A stretch of DNA of 64,000 nt from Cryptomeria japonica (taxonomy: Eukaryota; Streptophyta; Pinopsida; Cupressales; Cupressaceae): the NCBI RefSeq assembly GCF_030272615.1, contig NC_081408.1:309082450-309146449 (forward strand), in the 5' to 3' direction. A program made the translations under genes and the position numbers. Positions within the stretch are counted from its first letter, which is position 1. Every line of letters starts with the position of its first letter. Positions 58,139 to 64,000 of this stretch are shown here, in pieces. The notes below the pieces were generated by a model. It worked only from the letters and a program-made list of their open reading frames with translations. It had not been told where the DNA came from and did not search any database.

Positions 58139-59734
58139 AGTATTATAGTTGGTTATTAAATTTCTACTTGTGTTGCAAGTCTTTTTGGTTGCTCATAAAG
58201 ATGTGAAACATTGTAAGTTGTTGAGTAAAGGAAGCTATTTTAAAGAACTAGTCAATGGTTTTGTTTGAGAAATTTATTTTTGCTGGTTAGTGTAGGTTAG
58301 GGTAGGTTAGTATAGGTTTTTCATTCAATAAGTTCTCTTGCACAATATCTTAGATGTCTTTTTCTTCATTGTTGAAGCATAGTTAGTTAGATATTGTCTA
58401 GTGTAGTTTGCTTCCCTAGTTCTTCTTGTTTAAATGACTTATATTTTTGGAGGTGTGCATAACTAGTTGGACATATTGCATAAATTTGTATTCCAAGTGG
58501 TTCATGTTATCATTTTTGAAAGGGAATCTTAGCACGTGTTATCAAAAAAATAAAAAAATATGTAAGATGGTTTTGTCTTTAGAAGATAAAAAATGTCTAT
58601 CCAAATGCCATTTTCTAGTTAACCACCATCTATGGTTGTATCAAAGGTCATTGGATAAAGAGAATTTCTTATAATAACCACTTACCTATGTTTCTTATTA
58701 TATCATTGCAGCAAAACAATCAACAATTTCTATAGTTGTTGACTATTCCTACAAATATTGACAAAAAAATTGAGACTGTACCTATAGTTGTTAACAACAA
58801 TACTTGAGAGAGTTACTGCAGATGTTGACAACAATGCTTGAGATAGTTCCTAAAACTAAAGGAAACAGAATGCAAAGTCCTTTATTACTTTTTGACTTAG
58901 GTTAAACTTAGGTGCTTTATTGTTATCTAGATTTTTCTTTTCGAGTTGTAGTTGAGCTTAATTTAGCTCATACTTTTCATTGCTTTAGTTATCCTAATTT
59001 TAGCATTAGGATTTTGCACTTAGGGTTTCATTCATCCTTTATAAAGATACACTTATTCATTATAATTGTATCATTATTCATTCTTGTGTGCAATAGTAAA
59101 AAATTATGAAGTTGTTATAGAGCATACAATCTTTGCTTGATCTATTTGTTACACATTTGGATGTCACTGTGGTCATTGATGTCAAACCTTTTTCAATCTC
59201 ATATTGCCCCGATTGTTATTGCTGATTTAGATTTTGGATAGGATCAGTTGGTGGTCCAAATTTTTTTTCTCTTGACATTATGCTAATGAGAAGATATGGA
59301 ATGATATTCTTCATCTGGTCCGGAAGTACTTCTATTGATTGCTCTCGAGAAACTTATTGTGGACCATAATTAGTATTTGTTTTTGATATATCTTATGAGA
59401 TTATAAGTTATTGTTTTATTAAGATAAATGTCACGGTTCACTTGAATGAACTGCTTTATTTGTTTTTGGTTAGGGATAAGCATTGCATTGCATAGCACAA
59501 ATTTTTGATATCGGTTTGTTCTTTTTGGTTCAAGCGGTTGGGTATAAAATATTTTTGATATTAGTTGGAAGGAGTGCTGACTTGGTATGTATTCCTTTTA
59601 CCTTTCGAATAATATTTTTATGGGTTGATGCTATATACACATTACATACATGCCTGGCCGACCTAGTGATGGTTGTTTTTGGATCTGATTGGTATATATA
59701 TTGGTTGTAATTGATGCCCTCCTAAATGGCAAAA
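58139..59734. other. AT-rich stretch, no gene recognised
   Basis: Short frames (58447-58674, 58912-59109, 59483-59710) have no domain. Around 58700-58860 two or three loose copies of a TGTTGACAACAATGCTTGAGA-like unit occur. A TATA-like TTTATAAAG lies near 59038. Confidence 0.45.
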
Positions 59735-61150
59735 TGTTAGTTCTTGATCAAACAACACAAAACACACAAAACGTTAGAGTTAGTCAATCAAGAACTAAAA
59801 CATATGAAGGCATTCCAAGAGAGATACTAAAAACACATGCTAATGAATCTAACTAAAGAAGTAAGACAATGAGATATCTCCAACTATCTCTTAACATGAT
59901 ATTAGCTCCTTTCTCCCTTGTTCCTCTCCTCTCCAAGTTCCAAAATAGTGTAGCTCTCAGCAGCTTTTTGCACTATGGATGCTTATGGAGGATTGAGATT
60001 TGTAAAATAGCTCCCAAACATGAAATGAAAAGCTATTTTTAATGCTAAAATGATTGATTTTACCAAAAAGACAAGATTTAGTTATGCTATGCTAAATGCT
60101 CTCTAAAATGGGTATAGTCTAAATGCTTACAAGTTTTCAGGATCTGGATTATGAAGGAATGGGCTCTATTTATAGGAAAAATGGAGCAATGGATGGCCAG
60201 GATTGAAAGGTTTAATCAAGGGTCAAGCTTGAAAGTTGGGGATCCATGTGCATAATTGGCACCAATAAAATAGTGACAAGTGTCAACACAGGATTGAGTT
60301 GAAAGAAGAGGTTGGAGGCATTAAAGGCCTGAGAGGACCTCATGGTTATCTAAAGGCTAAGGGTCAAGTCTAAATTAGGATTACCCACTGGATTTAGGAG
60401 TTAATGCAAGGATAAACCTTTGTGCAAATGATTAAGAGATAATCATGGTCAAAGCATTAAAGGCTTGATGAGACCTTTGTGGTTGGATAGAGGTTGAGTC
60501 AAACAAATGTTTTAACCATGTGGGAGGGTTGAATTAACCATTAATGGTTATTGGAGACTTTGGGGAATTAAGTGGTTGAAAGTTGGAAGCCTTTAATGGT
60601 TTTCAAAGACTTTGAGGAATTAAGTGGTTGAAAGTTGGAAGCCTTTAATGGTTATAAAAGACTTTGGGGTCTTTGAGAAGTGACTCCATTTTGCTTAGGA
60701 ATGTGACAATATTTAGGGGATGGATTAGGCTAATTAGGAAGGGGTTAGAAGAATCTAGAAGGTGATTAGATTTTGCAAGTGGATTTGGTGGGTGAGGGAA
60801 AATAGGATTTTATTAAAATGAAAATTCATTTATTTCAAAATGTGTGCAAGTTGCATTTGTAGGAAAATGCAAGTGGGGGGGGGATAATGATTTAAATAAA
60901 TGTTTTATTTAATTTATTTAAAAGAGGAAAAGGGAATTTAATTAAATAAATATATTTTATTTATTTAATTGATTTGTATTTGATTTAATGAATTAATTAA
61001 AATAAATTGAATAATTTATTTAATTAATAGAAGAATGTTTGGGGATGAATTAATTAAATATTAATTTAATTAATTGATGGTTAGTGGATTTTTAATCAAA
61101 TAAATACGAAATATTCATTTAATTAAAATGGATAGATTTATGTGACTACA
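59735..61150 (-). repeat. Gypsy-type 3' LTR on the minus strand
   Basis: Plus-strand ends TGTTAG and ACTACA, 1416 bp. Directly right of it a minus-strand polypurine tract (61151-61168) marks the interior as lying to the right. The layout TACATTTGCCCCTC closely parallels TACATTTAGCCCCCAC at the LTR end at 11488. It contains a tandem repeat (60541-60676) and a run of 9 G near 60878. No second LTR is visible because the window ends. Confidence 0.62.
60541..60676. repeat. Tandem repeat, about 2.6 units of 52 bp, in LTR
   Basis: Units begin TTTAATGGTTNT and contain GACTTTGGGGAATTAAGTGG and TTGAAAGTTGGAAGCC. Unit 2 is nearly identical to unit 1; the third stops after GACTTTGGGG. Confidence 0.85.
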
Positions 61151-61168
61151 TTTGCCCCTCTTTGAGAC
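61151..61168 (-). promoter_or_regulatory. Polypurine tract next to the gypsy-type LTR
   Basis: The minus strand reads GTCTCAAAGAGGGGCAAA ending at the LTR start TGTAGTCACA. Position and composition fit a PPT and imply a minus-strand element whose body lies to the right, under the plus-strand plant mobile domain gene. Confidence 0.6.
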
Positions 61169-61459
61169 CGTGCAGTTTATCGCATCGTTTCAAAGAAAGA
61201 AAAACTGGTGTGAAGAGATGCCCCATAAAATGTAAATTTAATGGGTGGTATGCCCCCTCGAGAGATGGGCCGAAAAATTTCGAAAAATCGGGTGATCTCT
61301 CGAAAAAGAATGAAAATTGGCAGGGTGATAGAAGAGAAGAAGTTAGGTATACTGGTGAAAAATAGAAGAAATCGGGGGAAACTGGGAGAAATGGGAGGCT
61401 CGGGAAGTTCACGGAGACCACGGCGATGAGCGGGGCGAAGTTACGGTGACGGCGGGGGG

Positions 61460-61466
61460 TATAAAT
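61460..61466 (+). promoter_or_regulatory. TATA box of the plant mobile domain gene
   Basis: TATAAAT in a CpG-rich context (GGCGGGGGG before, GGGGTGAAAGGGG after), 103 bp upstream of the ATG at 61563. The spacing fits a start of transcription near 61490 and a 5' leader of about 70 nt. Confidence 0.65.
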
Positions 61467-61562
61467 GGGGTGAAAGGGGTGAAAATAGGATCATTTGTGA
61501 CCGCGACTAGTTGAAAACGAGAGCTCTGACAGTGACATTTGGAGGAGCAAGGAGGAGCGAAG

Positions 61563-64000
61563 ATGCCGTTTCCGATTATCGAGCACCGATTTGAGCGAGT
61601 CCGCCAGTTCCAGCGCCCAGCCGACTATGGACCAGCGGTACGCAAATTCGAAAACTTTCTTTTCATGCATTTTTGATATGTTTTTAGCTGAGTCCAAGTC
61701 AAGTCGGAGCAAGAGCGCTGGAACTAGGTTTTTAGCGCTTTTGCGCCATGAATTAGCGCTATTGTGCCGCAATAGCACTTTTGTAAGCTAGTTTGCGCGC
61801 TTTGCTATTAATTAGTGCTTTTGCAGGCAAGTTTTAGCGCTTTTGACAAATTAGCGCTATCGTATGGTTAATTGAGCACTTTTGATGTTTAATAGCGCTA
61901 TTGTATAGCGATTTTAGCGCTTTTGGTTTTTAGTGCTATTGTAGAGTTGTTTGAGCGCTTTTGATGTTGTTGTAGCGCTATTGTGTATAACTAGCACTAT
62001 TGTAGATAAAATAGCGCGTTTGCCTTAGGATAACGAGATGCCCCAATGTCGAACAAAATAAATCTCCTGATGCCGAACGATTGATGGATGGCGAGGTGAA
62101 GTGGGAGTTGTTTTGAACCATAGCAGCCCGATGAGACTTAGGTCATTTGTTAGGATAAATGCCGGTTGAAGTCTAGGCGGCCATGATTGCTTACCTGTTG
62201 AGACCCGAAGATACTTGATCAAAGTATCTGATGATAGTCTAGGTTTAAACTTAAGAAAGTTTGATAACAAAACAACTAATGGTGGTTGGATGAATGTCTA
62301 TGTGCAGGAAGATCTGCGCGTGTTGCAGTTACGCGAGCGCCACCCCGCGACACAGGGATTGCGGGATCGATTGACGTAGATAGAGATTGATTCTATTGCG
62401 GCTACTGGCCTCTACGAGGTGATGCATATGCCCGTGATTCGAATGAATCACGGCCTAATCACAGCATTGGCAGAGCGATGGCACAGTGAGACGTGCACGT
62501 TCCATCTGGCCCAGGGCGAGATGACGGTGACTTTAGAGGACGTGTGGCGTATCCTTCGGATTTCGATTCGGGGGCAGCTGGTGACATATAATCGATCTTG
62601 GGGGACGGTGTCTTGCCAGAGGATATTTGATGAGGACGTATATATTGATGATGGCTCGATCGCATGGGAGGATATAGCGGCACTATATGAGCCCCTTCCA
62701 GCAGTTTTGTTAGGGATTGTGGGAGGACTTCTGTGTCCCGACAGGCGGTCACATGGATTGGCGGTGGGATGGGGACAGGTGATAGAGATGATGGTGACTG
62801 AGGGGACCCGATATGCCTGGGGGCCGTGCGTGTTAGCGCACATGTATCAGGAGTTACATGAGGTAGTGTACAGAGGGCGGGGGTCTCTAGCAGTGGGCAT
62901 GACGCTGCTGCATGTGTGGGCATGGGAGCACTTACCAGTGACTCGACCAGTGAGTCTGAGATTCCGAGCCGTGGACCAGCCCTATATGTTTATGTATAGC
63001 GGTATGATGAGCCAGCCCCACTTGGGGAAGCTAGAGTGGTGGCGGCGGAGATTAGATGATTTGGATGCAGTGATCTGGCGGCCATACTTGGAGTGTGAGC
63101 CATGGGAGGATGATGCGGAGGCACTACCGTATTGCTTCATGACCCGATTCCTCATTGGGAGGACCTCGTATCATGTGGAGAGACAGGTGCCGGGACGGGT
63201 GATGAGGCAGTTTGGACGGCAGCAGGGACTGCCGAGTGGATCAGGGGAGTATGCACGAGTGATCCGAGAGCGATATGCATGGGGTCCAGTGCTACCGTAT
63301 GATCAGGCACTGGCAGAGTTCCGGACACTGCAGGCGAGGCCATGGGACCTACGACCGAGGGTCGTGGATGCAGGGGTTACAGCAGAGTATACACAGTATC
63401 GGGCGGCGCACCCGATCCTACGGATATCAGACCCGGCAGAGCCGATCCCAGCTTTTGAGGATGAGAGGGGACGAGGACGAGGACGGAGAGCAGGAGGTCG
63501 AGGAGGAGGAGGAGGAGGAGGAGGAGGTGGAGATGGAGGTGACGGAGGAGATGGAGGGGGAGGTGGAGGAGGTGGAGATGGAGGTGGCGGAGGAGATGGA
63601 GGGGGAGGTGGAGGAGGTTTGGGGATGCTGAGGCAGCGGAGAGGGAGAGGTGGACTACCTCTTCAGATATCACAGGGACCGTTGATGCAGGGAGGAGTGC
63701 AGCTAAGTGGGAGGGGGATGGAGAGAGAGATCCCGACGGCTACAGGTGCAGGGGAGGGTGGTGCAGGGGAGGGACCTAGTGGAGGGGGTGACACAGGTGC
63801 GGCAGCCATGGACATGGGGGAGGGAGCTACTGGGGATCTGCGGGAGCATATGATAGGTTATTTGCAGACCCGGGTAGAGAGATTAGAGGCGGAGGTAGCA
63901 GCTAGGGATGTGCAGCTATTTGCATGTGAGTCAGAGCTGACAGTGGTGCTGCGGGAGAGAGATACTGCAGTGGAGAGATTGGCGGAGCTGCAGGAGAGAG
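61563..64000 (+). CDS. Plant mobile domain (PMD) protein, two exons, runs off the right end
   Basis: Exon 1 61563-61637 (25 codons, MPFPIIEHRFERVRQF start), donor GCG/gtacgc. Exon 2 starts at 62308 after tatgtgcag and stays open to 64000 except for one TAG at 62377 (codon 49), where a CAG Gln is likely. The PMD pattern is clear from about residue 57: GLYEVMHMPVIRMNHGLIT, then ALAERWHSETCTFHL, GEMTVTLEDVWRIL, later WGPCVLAHMYQELHEV and a LLHVWAWEHLP segment followed by RPVS. A Gly/Arg-rich tract (63460-63630) and a heptad-like coiled coil (63840 to the end) follow. PMD proteins (MAIN/MAIL-type in hosts, also carried by transposons) act in the nucleus in silencing. High GC and CpG set it apart. 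Whether it is a host gene or transposon cargo is open. Confidence 0.85.
61713..62018. repeat. AGCGCT-type repeat array in the PMD gene intron
   Basis: About 15 copies of a short degenerate unit, AGCGCTTTTG or AGCGCTATTG, spaced roughly 15-28 bp. Nine are AGCGCT (a palindrome). Three read AGCACT, two AGTGCT and one AGCGCG, most of which are single CpG transitions from the consensus. It lies between the donor at 61638 and the acceptor at 62307. Confidence 0.88.

Noticed and set aside
58290-58320. GGTTAG-like telomere repeat
   Set aside because: Only three irregular copies, and not the plant TTTAGGG unit.
62448-62923. Minus-strand frames of 131 and 154 codons
   Set aside because: They are antisense shadows of the GC-rich PMD exon, whose plus-strand translation has clear domain motifs.
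63377-63673. Leu/His-rich minus-strand frame
   Set aside because: Antisense reading of the GGA/GGT repeat that encodes the Gly-rich tract of the PMD protein.

Overview
This window looks like a retrotransposon-dense intergenic stretch of a large seed-plant nuclear genome. The evidence is AT-rich DNA full of microsatellites, plant-type LINE, Ty1/copia and Ty3/gypsy remains, solo LTRs, nested insertions, introns with plant-like splice sites, and a plant mobile domain gene. The abundance of old, diverged LTR elements suits a gymnosperm, but the sequence alone does not prove this. No tRNA, rRNA, CRISPR or bacterial-type feature was seen.

Layout. 1-1503: AT-rich, nothing recognised. 1504-9220: a plus-strand LINE bounded by a 19-bp target-site duplication (TSD), with ORF1 (DUF4283-like plus degraded zinc knuckle), ORF2 (endonuclease, RT, zf-RVT, RNase H) and an extra third ORF downstream of RNase H. 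9487-9857: compound microsatellite. 9858-16276: decayed minus-strand gypsy-like element with gag-like and protease remnants but no RT. 16973-17071: (TA)n. 17480-20400: short non-coding LTR element (TSD CATCC) with a solo copia-type LTR (TSD ATATC) inside its first LTR. About 20600-22040 and 28440-28900: minus-strand copia ruins, apparently separated by a plus-strand gypsy element at 22162-27804 (TSD TGTGC) whose gag starts with a histone-H3-tail-like peptide. 31537-32034: the best ordinary host gene, a three-exon minus-strand gene for a small secreted cysteine-rich protein. 32740-33430 and 43183-44920: two copies of an unclassified repeat, the second split by a solo LTR (TSD GATCT). 33690-41917: a second LINE of the same kind on the minus strand (16-bp TSD), again with ORF3. 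44921-48801: AT-rich. 48802-56123: minus-strand copia element (LTR, PPT, pol, gag, PBS, truncated LTR) joined to the 3' part of a second copy. 56124-57248: gypsy-type LTR, PBS-like site and gag-like ORF. 59735-61150: another LTR with a minus-strand polypurine tract. 61563-64000: a CpG-rich plus-strand plant mobile domain gene with TATA box and intron, running off the right end.

Main result. Two diverged copies of one LINE family, each bounded by its own TSD, both carry a homologous third ORF between RNase H and the 3' end, so ORF3 was mobilised as part of the element. The second point of interest is the plant mobile domain gene. It lies head-on against a gypsy-type 3' LTR, resembling the antisense extra ORFs known in some plant gypsy elements, and its intron holds a dense AGCGCT-type repeat array. 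Most coding features are broken by stops and frameshifts. In the first LINE nearly all stops can be explained by C-to-T or G-to-A changes.
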